This document shows positions 1 through 6,226 of a DNA stretch of 11,952 bases, one piece after another. This DNA comes from Betaproteobacteria bacterium (GTDB lineage: Bacteria > Pseudomonadota > Gammaproteobacteria > Burkholderiales > SG8-39). The stretch covers positions 1 through 11,952 of the forward strand of contig JAFARH010000148.1 in assembly GCA_019245555.1 (NCBI GenBank), written 5' to 3'. Below the pieces are notes generated by a model. The model was not told the DNA's origin and ran no database searches. It saw only the letters and a list, made by a program, of their open reading frames with translations. Numbering within the stretch: position 1 is the stretch's first letter; every line of letters starts with the position of its first letter. The translations under genes were made by a program, and so were the position numbers.

Positions 1-774
1 GATTCGTTGCGTGAGCGGCGGCGACCCCGCGATCGCGTAGACCAGCTCGCGCAGCAGGCTGTCGTTTTCCGGATGCGTACCCGTCGAGATCTCTCGCAGG
101 TAGATGTCGATCTTGTTCCAAAGGCGTCGCGCCTGCTTTAGTTGCTCGGGCTCGGTGACATCCAGCAGCGCATCGACCACGCCGCCCGCCACCCACCAGA
201 ACGCACGCCGCTCAGGAAGCAGGTGCGCGGCCGAATGCAGCTCGTCGAGCGTCTCGCGCATGTCCTCGAGGCCATTCGGCTGCTTCTTGAGCCAGGCCAG
301 GATGCCGCGCTGCCAGCGGTTGCGGCTCGCTTGAAGGAACGAAGGAAGCTCGCTCTCATCGAGACTCTTCGGTGCCGGATGCGCCGGCGCGGCCGGCGTG
401 AGATCGGGAAAGAAGAGATCAACCTCGGAGGTGTCGTCGCGACCCCCTAGCTGCGCGAGATCGCGGTACGCCGGGTACAAGCGCACGGCGGCGTCCGGCT
501 GCCCGCTCGCCACATCGTCCACGTATTGCTTTAGATCGACGACTGCCCGGTGGATGATGGCCGTGCCCGACGCATCGGCACGCGTCAGGCTTTTCTCGAG
601 CGCCTCGCAGAAGCGTGTCGCGCCACTCATCCCGACCATGTTCAGCGCGCCGCTCACCTGGTGCAGGTGCTCCGGGCAGCTCGCGAGCGCACCCACCGCG
701 AGCTGCGTCCGCACGCGGTCGAGCGCCTGGTCAACTTCGGCGGTGATCCACGACAGGATGGTCAGATCAGGCAT
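1..774 (-). CDS. chpA: ChpA/PilL-type hybrid chemosensory histidine kinase, N-terminal part (runs off left edge)
   Basis: The minus strand is open from an ATG at 774 to base 1, giving 258 codons without a stop, so the rest of the gene lies outside the window. ChpA/PilL proteins are very large CheA-like kinases with several Hpt domains, and they drive type IV pilus chemosensory signalling. Only the first region is visible here. Residues 36-48 (HLHQVSGALNMVG) match the degenerate first Hpt-like segment of this family. The phosphoacceptor-position His38 is present, but the usual Lys of the H-x-x-K-G motif is Ser. A second helical segment follows a Pro/Ala-rich linker near residues 126-136. No kinase, CheW or receiver domain is visible in this fragment. 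The start lies 3 nt after the pilJ stop, and the upstream bases GGATAAGAG could serve as a weak ribosome site. The assignment rests on operon position plus the N-terminal motif. FimV-like or other Hpt proteins are less likely. Confidence 0.85.
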   Translation of the reverse strand, partial: MPDLTILSWITAEVDQALDRVRTQLAVGALASCPEHLHQVSGALNMVGMSGATRFCEALEKSLTRADASGTAIIHRAVVDLKQYVDDVASGQPDAAVRLYPAYRDLAQLGGRDDTSEVDLFFPDLTPAAPAHPAPKSLDESELPSFLQASRNRWQRGILAWLKKQPNGLEDMRETLDELHSAAHLLPERRAFWWVAGGVVDALLDVTEPEQLKQARRLWNKIDIYLREISTGTHPENDSLLRELVYAIAGSPPLTQRI

Positions 775-777
775 CTC

Positions 778-2865
778 TTATCCGAGCTTGAAGCCCGCGA
801 CCGAGCTGCGCAGCCCATCAGCAAGCTGCGTGAGGCGTGCGGCGGACGCTGCCGTTTTCTTCGTGCCCTCGGTCGTGAGCTGCGTGACGCCGAGGATGAT
901 CTTCATCTTGCCAGCGACCTGGTCGGCGGACGACGCCTGCGCGCGGGTCGCGTTGGAGATCGCACCAATGAGCTCGGCGAGTCGGTTTGAGATCTTCTCG
1001 ATCTCGCGCAGGGCCTGGTCAGCCTCGTCAGCCGTCTTCGTGCCTTCGACCACGCCGCGCGTGCTGCGCTCCATGGCGTCGACCGCGTCCTGCGTGTCGC
1101 GCTGAATGCTCTTCACGATGGCGCCGATGTGCTTGGTCGCTTCACCCGAGCGCTCAGCCAATCGCTGCACCTCTTCCGCGACGACGGTGAATCCCCGCCC
1201 CGCCTCGCCGGCCGACGCGGCCTGGATCGCCGCGTTCAGCGCGAGCACGTTGGTCTGCTCGGTGATGTCCGAGATAAGCTGCACGATCTCGCCGATCTCC
1301 TGCGAGCTTTCACCGAGACGCTTGATGCGCTTGGAGGTCTCCTGGATCTGGTCGCGGATGTCGTTCATGCCGCGGATCGCGTTCTGCACCGCTTGCGCGC
1401 CCTTGGATGCAGCATTGAGCGAGCTCTCGGCGACTCGCGCCGAATCGTCGGCGTTGGTCGACACTTGATTCATCGACTGCGCCATCTGCGTCACCGACTG
1501 GCCGGTGGCCTGGATTTCCGTCGCCTGCTTCTGCGCGGCGTGCATTAGCTGCGTGGAAACGGTGTGCGCTTCTTGCGTCGCGACCGTTACCTGCTGCGCG
1601 GCGGTGTTGATGCCCGCCACAAGGCGTCGCAGCTCATCGATCGTGTAGTTGATTGAGTCGGCGATAGCACCGGTCATGTGCTCCGTCACCTTCGCGTGCA
1701 CGGTCAGGTCGCCGCCCGCGAGGTTACCGATATCGTCCAGCAGCCGCAGGATCGCCTTCTCATTACCTTTGTTCTGCTCTTCGCTCGCCTCAGCGCGGCG
1801 ATGGCTTTCGTCGATGAATGCCTTGCCAATGAGGAACAGGATCGCGAGGGCGAGGAGCGAGACTGCACCCATCGCTATGAAGTTGAACTTCCGCGCCGCA
1901 ATCAGCGTGTCGTAGCCGGTGGCGAGGTCTTCGGCCGCACCCAGCAGCGCTTCGCTATCGTTGAAGATGTCCCGGGTCGCGCGCTTGGCGTTCACCAGGC
2001 GCTGCATGTTGCCGAGGATCTGGGTGACGCCGGCCTGGTATTGCTTGAAGCCCGACTCGAGCTCACCCAGCTTGCCGCGCAGCTCCTCATCGTTGACCCG
2101 CGCGATGCGCATCGCCTCGTTGCCTTGCAGAAGTCCCAGCAGTTCGTCGCGGAACGTGTTGGTGTCCTTGCCGAGGAGGAACGCCACCTCCGGGTCGACG
2201 ACGTCACCGGCCAGCATGGCGTTCGCGTTCTTCGCCATGCGCTGCGTGAGCATCACGAGGTGCGCCGTAGTCGCGTTCTGGCGTGCGCTGCCGTTCGACT
2301 GCACGCTCAGCGCCGCGATCTCGTCGGCGAGCTCGAGGAGTGCCGGATTGGAGTCGTTGATCGCGCGCACTGCTGCGCCGAGGGCCACGAGGTTACGTTC
2401 TTCGCCAATCACCAGGCTTGCGTTGTGCTCCGTCTTCTGCCACTTGGTCTGCAGGACACTCAGCTGCGGCCGCACACGCTGCGGGGTCGCCGGCAGGCTC
2501 ACCCCGTTCACGTTGCCACCCGATTCCAGCTGCTGAACGACCGCAGCGAACTCGTCACGGCTCTCACGCAGCTGCTTGAAGGCCACGGCGTTGCCCTGTG
2601 ATGCCTGCTGCGCGGCCTTGGCCAGGCGCTGCGAGAGCATGCGGATCTTGCCGACCGCGGAGACGTACAGAGTGTTGAAGGTAGCTTCGCGTGCGTCATA
2701 TACAACAAGTCCGCCATCGACCAGGATGACGAAGGCGAGGAGTCCGGCGAGAAGCGGAATGCGGCGACCTCCCAGCCGTTGCTTGAGCCGCGCGCCAAGG
2801 CCGAGCTTCGCGCCGCCGCTTGCCTCGACCGGTGGGACCTTCGGAAATTGTTGCAGTCTGTCCAT
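778..2865 (-). CDS. pilJ: PilJ-type methyl-accepting chemotaxis protein
   Basis: This is the inner-membrane chemoreceptor of the Pil-Chp system, 695 aa. There is a transmembrane helix at about 36-57, then a periplasmic region with two related PilJ-type modules. Their signatures are MLSQRLAK (76-83) and MLTQRMAK (205-212). A second transmembrane helix spans about 328-350. A HAMP-like stretch follows at about 370-420, then a long coiled-coil signalling domain. The hairpin tip contains [20 protein letters not shown] (535-554) followed by AGRGF. That is the PilJ version, with Gln-Ala-Ala-Ser in place of the usual Glu-Ala-Ala-Arg. The C-terminus, GFKLG, also resembles PilJ proteins. The start is 9 nt beyond the stop of the upstream binding-protein gene, with AGGGGA just before it. 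Immediate coupling to that binding protein suggests the receptor reads its ligand state, which is inference. The family assignment is firm. Confidence 0.95.
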   Translation of the reverse strand: MDRLQQFPKVPPVEASGGAKLGLGARLKQRLGGRRIPLLAGLLAFVILVDGGLVVYDAREATFNTLYVSAVGKIRMLSQRLAKAAQQASQGNAVAFKQLRESRDEFAAVVQQLESGGNVNGVSLPATPQRVRPQLSVLQTKWQKTEHNASLVIGEERNLVALGAAVRAINDSNPALLELADEIAALSVQSNGSARQNATTAHLVMLTQRMAKNANAMLAGDVVDPEVAFLLGKDTNTFRDELLGLLQGNEAMRIARVNDEELRGKLGELESGFKQYQAGVTQILGNMQRLVNAKRATRDIFNDSEALLGAAEDLATGYDTLIAARKFNFIAMGAVSLLALAILFLIGKAFIDESHRRAEASEEQNKGNEKAILRLLDDIGNLAGGDLTVHAKVTEHMTGAIADSINYTIDELRRLVAGINTAAQQVTVATQEAHTVSTQLMHAAQKQATEIQATGQSVTQMAQSMNQVSTNADDSARVAESSLNAASKGAQAVQNAIRGMNDIRDQIQETSKRIKRLGESSQEIGEIVQLISDITEQTNVLALNAAIQAASAGEAGRGFTVVAEEVQRLAERSGEATKHIGAIVKSIQRDTQDAVDAMERSTRGVVEGTKTADEADQALREIEKISNRLAELIGAISNATRAQASSADQVAGKMKIILGVTQLTTEGTKKTAASAARLTQLADGLRSSVAGFKLG

Positions 2866-2874
2866 GGTTATCCC

Positions 2875-4008
2875 CTAGCGCAAGAACTTGCCGTTGCGCC
2901 CGATGATCGTCAGGTCGACGAACTTCGAGCCGGCATGGTTTATCGGTGAGTAACTCACGTAGAACCCGCCGAGGTCCACGTCCTGCATCTTTTCGAGCGC
3001 ATCCACGAGCTTCTCGCGGGTCGGCTCCTTGCCGGCGCGGCGAAGCGCTTCGACCATCACCTTCGCGTAGAGGAAACCCTCCATGGCGCTGAAGTTGTAG
3101 TCGGCGTAGCCCGATTTCTTCGCGAGCGCCTGGTACTCCTTCACCACGGGCACGGCGGTGCCCCACGGGAACGGCACGACTTGTGAGATCGCGACGCCGC
3201 TGCCCTCGTCGCCGAGCGCATCGGCGAGCGCCTTGCTGCCGACGAAAGAGACGTTGTAGAACGTCGCCCCGCTACCCGACTTCTTCATCTGCCGGATGAA
3301 TTCGGCGCAGGCGGTATAGGCGCTTACCATGACAATCGCATCCGGCTCGGAGGCGCTGATCGTCTTGACTGCCTCTTCTACTTGGACCGTGTTGCGCTGG
3401 ACAGTGCCGCTCGAATGGATCTGCATGCCGCGCTTGGCAAGTGCGATTTCCGTCCCTTTGCGGCCGGCTTCGCCGTAGGCGTCAGCCTGGTAGAAAACCG
3501 AGATCCTCTTGCCGCCGGTCGTAACGACCTGCTCGACGATCTTCTCTGTCTCGTCGTAATAGCTCGCCCGGATGTGGAACACATATCGGTTGAACGGCAC
3601 GCGCAGCGCTTCTGCGCCGGTGAACATGCCTACCAGCGGCACCTTGGCCTGCGTCGTCACCGGCAGGTGCGCCGCGCCGGTCGGCGTGCCGACGTAACCC
3701 AGCAGCGCGAAGACCTTGTGCTCCTCGATCAGCTTGCGGCTCGCGACGGGTGCGACCGCCGCTTCGTATTTGTCATCTTCGCTGACGAGCTCGAGCTTGC
3801 GGCCGTTCACTCCGCCACGCTCGTTCACATAGTTGAAATAGGAAGTGATGCCGTTACGCATCTGGATGCCGAGCTGCGCAGCCGGACCGCTGAACACGGC
3901 GGCCTGGCCAAGGAGGATGCGTTTCTCGGTAACGCCGTTTTCGGCGAAGGAGTGATAAGCGTAAACGGCTGCCGCCGTAGCGATCAGGCCGATGATGATC
4001 TGCTTCAT
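2875..4008 (-). CDS. Periplasmic branched-chain-amino-acid-type substrate-binding protein inside the chemosensory operon
   Basis: This 377 aa protein has a short signal peptide: Lys at 3, a hydrophobic stretch at 4-17, and likely cleavage after Phe-Ala at 22. It is followed by a type I periplasmic binding fold of the LivJ/Peripla_BP_6 family. Typical features are the opening ILLGQAAVFSGPAAQLG (31-47), VNERGGVNGRKLEL (61-74), GYVGTPTG (104-111) at the ligand-cleft loop, and a C-terminal GxxGKF (370-375). A longer open frame begins at 4107. The ATG at 4008 is chosen because it gives the signal peptide, has GGAGG 7 nt upstream, and overlaps the pilI stop as ATGA. Members normally feed ABC importers of amino acids, urea, amides or aromatic acids. 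Here no permease or ATPase accompanies it and its neighbours are pilI and pilJ. A sensory role, docking on PilJ, is therefore inferred. The ligand is unknown. Confidence 0.92.
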   Translation of the reverse strand: MKQIIIGLIATAAAVYAYHSFAENGVTEKRILLGQAAVFSGPAAQLGIQMRNGITSYFNYVNERGGVNGRKLELVSEDDKYEAAVAPVASRKLIEEHKVFALLGYVGTPTGAAHLPVTTQAKVPLVGMFTGAEALRVPFNRYVFHIRASYYDETEKIVEQVVTTGGKRISVFYQADAYGEAGRKGTEIALAKRGMQIHSSGTVQRNTVQVEEAVKTISASEPDAIVMVSAYTACAEFIRQMKKSGSGATFYNVSFVGSKALADALGDEGSGVAISQVVPFPWGTAVPVVKEYQALAKKSGYADYNFSAMEGFLYAKVMVEALRRAGKEPTREKLVDALEKMQDVDLGGFYVSYSPINHAGSKFVDLTIIGRNGKFLR

Positions 4009-4526
4009 AACGTGACCTCCAGGAAGCTTTCGTTCTGCACCAGAGCGGCAACGTCCAGTTCTTTCCAGACGCTGCCGTCCTTGTCGATGTATTGCGCCTT
4101 GACCCACGGCTGCGTCGCGCCGCCGGCATGCGGCTTGAGGCTCTCGGCCGGCCGCAGCCCCAATGAGCGCTCGACCAGCAGTGCAGCGCCCACTCGGAAG
4201 CGATCGGCGACGATCAGGAGACGGGCGTGGTCCGTCATCGCAGTCGGCTTCTCGCCGGCAAAAGCCGAGAAGTCAGTGACGCTGTAGAGATTGCCGCGCA
4301 CGTTGGCGACACCACGGAACCATGGCTGTGCCAGCGGCACCGGCGTAATCGCCTGGACGGGCAGCACTTCGCTCGCTTCCTGCAGCTCGACCAGCCACGA
4401 CTCCCCAGCCGCGAGCACGCCCAGCTTCGACGCCACGCGCGCTCCCGCCTGGGCACCTTGCAGGCGCTCGGACAGCGCGAGCTGATATTCGCGCAGGGAG
4501 ATGCGAGCGGCGGCAATGGCTGCCAT
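4005..4526 (-). CDS. pilI: PilI-type CheW-domain adaptor protein
   Basis: This 173 aa cytoplasmic adaptor joins the PilJ receptor to the ChpA kinase. The CheW fold covers most of the protein from about residue 35. The key stretch is PWFRGVANVRGNLYSVTDF (68-86), where the R-G-x-x-x-x-V-x-D pattern is the standard CheW signature. The N-terminal 30 residues are helical and Ala-rich, as in PilI proteins. The start ATG shares one base with the pilH stop (TGATG), and its own stop overlaps the next gene's start (ATGA). It is therefore translationally coupled on both sides. Length and order (pilG-pilH-pilI) match the standard Pil-Chp arrangement. Confidence 0.93.
   Translation of the reverse strand: MAAIAAARISLREYQLALSERLQGAQAGARVASKLGVLAAGESWLVELQEASEVLPVQAITPVPLAQPWFRGVANVRGNLYSVTDFSAFAGEKPTAMTDHARLLIVADRFRVGAALLVERSLGLRPAESLKPHAGGATQPWVKAQYIDKDGSVWKELDVAALVQNESFLEVTL
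4016..4020 (-). promoter_or_regulatory. Ribosome binding site deciding the start of the binding-protein gene
   Basis: GGAGG lies 7 nt before the ATG at 4008, inside the last codons of pilI. It supports the signal-peptide start over the upstream in-frame codon at 4107. Confidence 0.75.
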
Positions 4527-4891
4527 CAGCCGAGCGCCGCGATCTTGGCGAGGAGGTCCGCCTGGTTGACCGGCTTCACGATGTAGTCGCGCGCCCCTTG
4601 GCGCATGCCCCAGACCTTGTCAGTCTCCTGGCCTTTGCTCGTGCACAGAATTACGGGGATCGCTTTCGTCGCCTCATCGCGCGTCAGCGTGCGCGTAGCC
4701 TGGAAGCCGTTTTGCCCCGGCAGCACGACATCCATCAGTACGAGGTCGGGACGCGACTGCTTGACCTTGTTCATCGCATCCTCGGCGCTCTCGGCCGTGG
4801 CGACGTTGAAGCCGCTCTTCGCGAGCATATCGCTCAGGAACTGGCGGTCGGTCGGTGAGTCGTCGACGATCAGAATTTTTTTGATTGCCAT
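4526..4891 (-). CDS. pilH: PilH-type single-domain response regulator
   Basis: This 121 aa CheY-like receiver has no output domain. The acidic pair is Asp10-Asp11, the phosphoacceptor is Asp54 (in LMDVVLPGQNGF), the switch Thr is Thr84, and the conserved Lys is Lys106 (IVKPVNQ). The GQNGF segment after the phosphoacceptor and the TSKGQETDKVWG stretch (84-95) are characteristic of PilH. In well-studied pili systems, PilH dampens or balances PilG output to the retraction and extension motors. The gene starts 10 nt after the pilG stop with GAGAGG upstream, and its stop overlaps the pilI start by one base. Confidence 0.94.
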   Translation of the reverse strand: MAIKKILIVDDSPTDRQFLSDMLAKSGFNVATAESAEDAMNKVKQSRPDLVLMDVVLPGQNGFQATRTLTRDEATKAIPVILCTSKGQETDKVWGMRQGARDYIVKPVNQADLLAKIAALG

Positions 4892-4901
4892 TTGATGCCT
4901 C

Positions 4902-5303
4902 TCAGGAAACGTATTCGCTGACTGCGGCGAGAAGGCCTTCCTTAGTGAAGGGCTTCGTCAGGTAGCGGTCGGAGCCGGCGAGCCGGCCGCGTGCGCGGTC
5001 GAAGACGCCGTCCTTGGACGAAAGCATGATCACGGGGGTGGTCTTGAGCCGCGGGTTCTGCTTGATGAGCGCGCAGGTCTGATAGCCATCCAGGCGCGGC
5101 ATCATGATGTCGACGAAAATGACCCGCGGATGGTGGTCCGAGATCTTGGCGAGCGCATCGAAGCCGTCCTCGGCAAGGATCACCTCGTAGCCCGCCTGCC
5201 TGAGGAACATCTCGGCGCTTCGCCGGATCGTGTTGCTGTCGTCGATGACGAGGACCTTGATGAGCCCCGCCGGTACTGCAGCCGTTGCACTCACTTCACC
5301 CAC
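4902..5303 (-). CDS. pilG: PilG-type response regulator, first gene of the chemosensory operon
   Basis: This is a CheY-like receiver of about 133 aa if translated from the GTG at 5303. With that numbering the acidic pair is Asp21-Asp22 (VLVIDDSNTIRRSAEMFL), the phosphoacceptor is Asp65 (FVDIMMPRLDG), the switch residue is Ser95 (MLSSKDG) and the conserved Lys is Lys117 (LTKPF). The IDDSNTIRRSAE and MLSSKDG motifs are typical of PilG, which in known systems drives pilus extension and cAMP signalling. The frame is open back to an ATG at 5396. That would add 31 basic, unconserved-looking residues and put the start inside the promoter region. The GTG has AGGGGG 6 nt upstream and gives the usual family length, so I prefer it. 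The start is the uncertain part; the identity is not. Confidence 0.85.
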   Translation of the reverse strand: MGEVSATAAVPAGLIKVLVIDDSNTIRRSAEMFLRQAGYEVILAEDGFDALAKISDHHPRVIFVDIMMPRLDGYQTCALIKQNPRLKTTPVIMLSSKDGVFDRARGRLAGSDRYLTKPFTKEGLLAAVSEYVS

Positions 5304-5503
5304 GGTCCGCCCCCTGTTAGTCGTGCGCACTCTTGCACTTGCTAAACCTGCTTTACGTGATGTTTGCCGCAGATGAACCAAATCCCTGAGGAACATCCAG
5401 AAACACCTAGGGGTCCCCCTAGGTGAAATAATTACGTGGCGGCGCGCGAAACGGACAGCGAGACAAGTGCGCTGCGGTGCACACTTCGAATTCCCTTACT
5501 TAC
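5304..5503. promoter_or_regulatory. Divergent intergenic region between pilG and the citrate-synthase-like gene
   Basis: This stretch separates two divergent transcription units and must hold promoters for both. It is visibly less GC-rich than the coding DNA around it. It contains the palindrome at 5404-5425. On the plus strand an AATAAT (5427-5432) resembles a -10 box for the rightward genes. No good -35 lies 17 bp upstream, since that spot is inside the palindrome, so the promoter would need an activator or be weak. I see no convincing sigma-54 or sigma-70 box for pilG. No small ORF or RNA gene is evident. Confidence 0.5.
5404..5425. promoter_or_regulatory. Perfect palindrome, candidate operator
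   Basis: The arms CACCTAGGGG (5404-5413) and CCCCTAGGTG (5416-5425) are exact reverse complements, separated by the two bases TC. Each arm contains the hexamer CCTAGG, at 5406-5411 and 5418-5423, so two copies lie 12 bp apart, close to one helical turn. A two-base loop is too tight for a good RNA hairpin and no T-run follows, so a DNA-binding dimer site is more likely than a terminator. It lies just upstream of a -10-like AATAAT. The binding protein is unknown. Confidence 0.6.
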
Positions 5504-6226
5504 ATGCCACGCAAGAAACTCAAATCGGATCTCGGCTGGTCCACGGTCGATCGCATCGTCGTGCGCGGCAAGGACCTGCCGAACGAGATCCTCGGCCACT
5601 TGAATCTCGGCGACATGGCGTTCCTCGAATTGACGGGCCGTACGCCGAACGCCAAGGAATCTAAGATCTTCAACGCGATGGTTGTCACGCTGGTCGAGCA
5701 TGGCGTCACGCCAAGCGCGATCGCCGCGCGCCTTACTTATTTGGGCGCTCCTGAGGCTCTGCAGGCGGCAGTGGCCAGCGGCCTATTAGGACTCGGCACC
5801 GTCTTCGTCGGCTCAACCGAAGGCGTGGCTCGCCTCGTCACCGAATCTGGCGGCAAGACCGCCAAGCAAATCATTGCCGAACACAAGCGCATCCCCGGCC
5901 TCGGCCATCCGCTGCACAAGCCGGTCGATCCTCGCACGGTGCGGCTCTTCGAGATTGCACGCGAGACCGGGCACTACGGCAAGTACTGCAAGCTGATGGA
6001 AGAGATCGCGCGAGAGAAGAAGCTCACGCTCAACGCCACCGGCGCGATTGGCGCCCTCTCCTGCGAGCTCGGCCTCGACTGGAAGATCGTGCGCGGCCTG
6101 GGAGTGATGGCGCGAGCAGTCGGCCTGGTGGGACACATATTGGAGGAGACGCGCGATCCAATGGCGACCGAAATCTGGGAGCGCGTCGACGATGAAGCCT
6201 CTGAACACCTGAAGCCCAAGAAATGA
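5504..6226 (+). CDS. Citrate-synthase-fold protein of the citryl-CoA lyase type, with atypical active site
   Basis: This 240 aa protein corresponds to only the C-terminal citrate-synthase/citryl-CoA-lyase module. It matches the C-terminal part of ATP-citrate lyase and is much shorter than citrate synthase (about 430 aa). Matching landmarks are EHG (65-67), SGLLGLG (92-98), GLGHPLHK (132-139), LNATGAIGA (176-184) and RAVGLVGHILEE (204-215). His135 fits the conserved catalytic His. By eye against ATP-citrate lyase, the first His position is Ala74 and the Asp position is Thr179. The expected chemistry is cleavage or formation of a C-C bond in a CoA thioester such as citryl-CoA, but the substrate is open. 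The start is the ATG at 5504; the same frame also has a GTG at 5477, and neither has a clear ribosome site. The stop overlaps the next start as ATGA. Confidence 0.85.
   Translation: MPRKKLKSDLGWSTVDRIVVRGKDLPNEILGHLNLGDMAFLELTGRTPNAKESKIFNAMVVTLVEHGVTPSAIAARLTYLGAPEALQAAVASGLLGLGTVFVGSTEGVARLVTESGGKTAKQIIAEHKRIPGLGHPLHKPVDPRTVRLFEIARETGHYGKYCKLMEEIAREKKLTLNATGAIGALSCELGLDWKIVRGLGVMARAVGLVGHILEETRDPMATEIWERVDDEASEHLKPKK

Noticed and set aside
1678..2601. Plus-strand open frame (307 codons)
   Set aside because: Antisense to pilJ, with composition typical of a GC-rich shadow frame and no motif.
4009..4107. Longer N-terminus for the binding protein
   Set aside because: The extra 33 residues overlap pilI, destroy the signal peptide and have no better ribosome site than the GGAGG before 4008.
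3382..4287. Plus-strand open frame (301 codons)
   Set aside because: Spans the antisense of two well-supported genes (the binding protein and pilI) and has no domain signature.
5404..5425. Palindrome read as a rho-independent terminator
   Set aside because: The loop is only two bases, no T-run follows on either strand, and it lies between divergent genes where no transcript should end.
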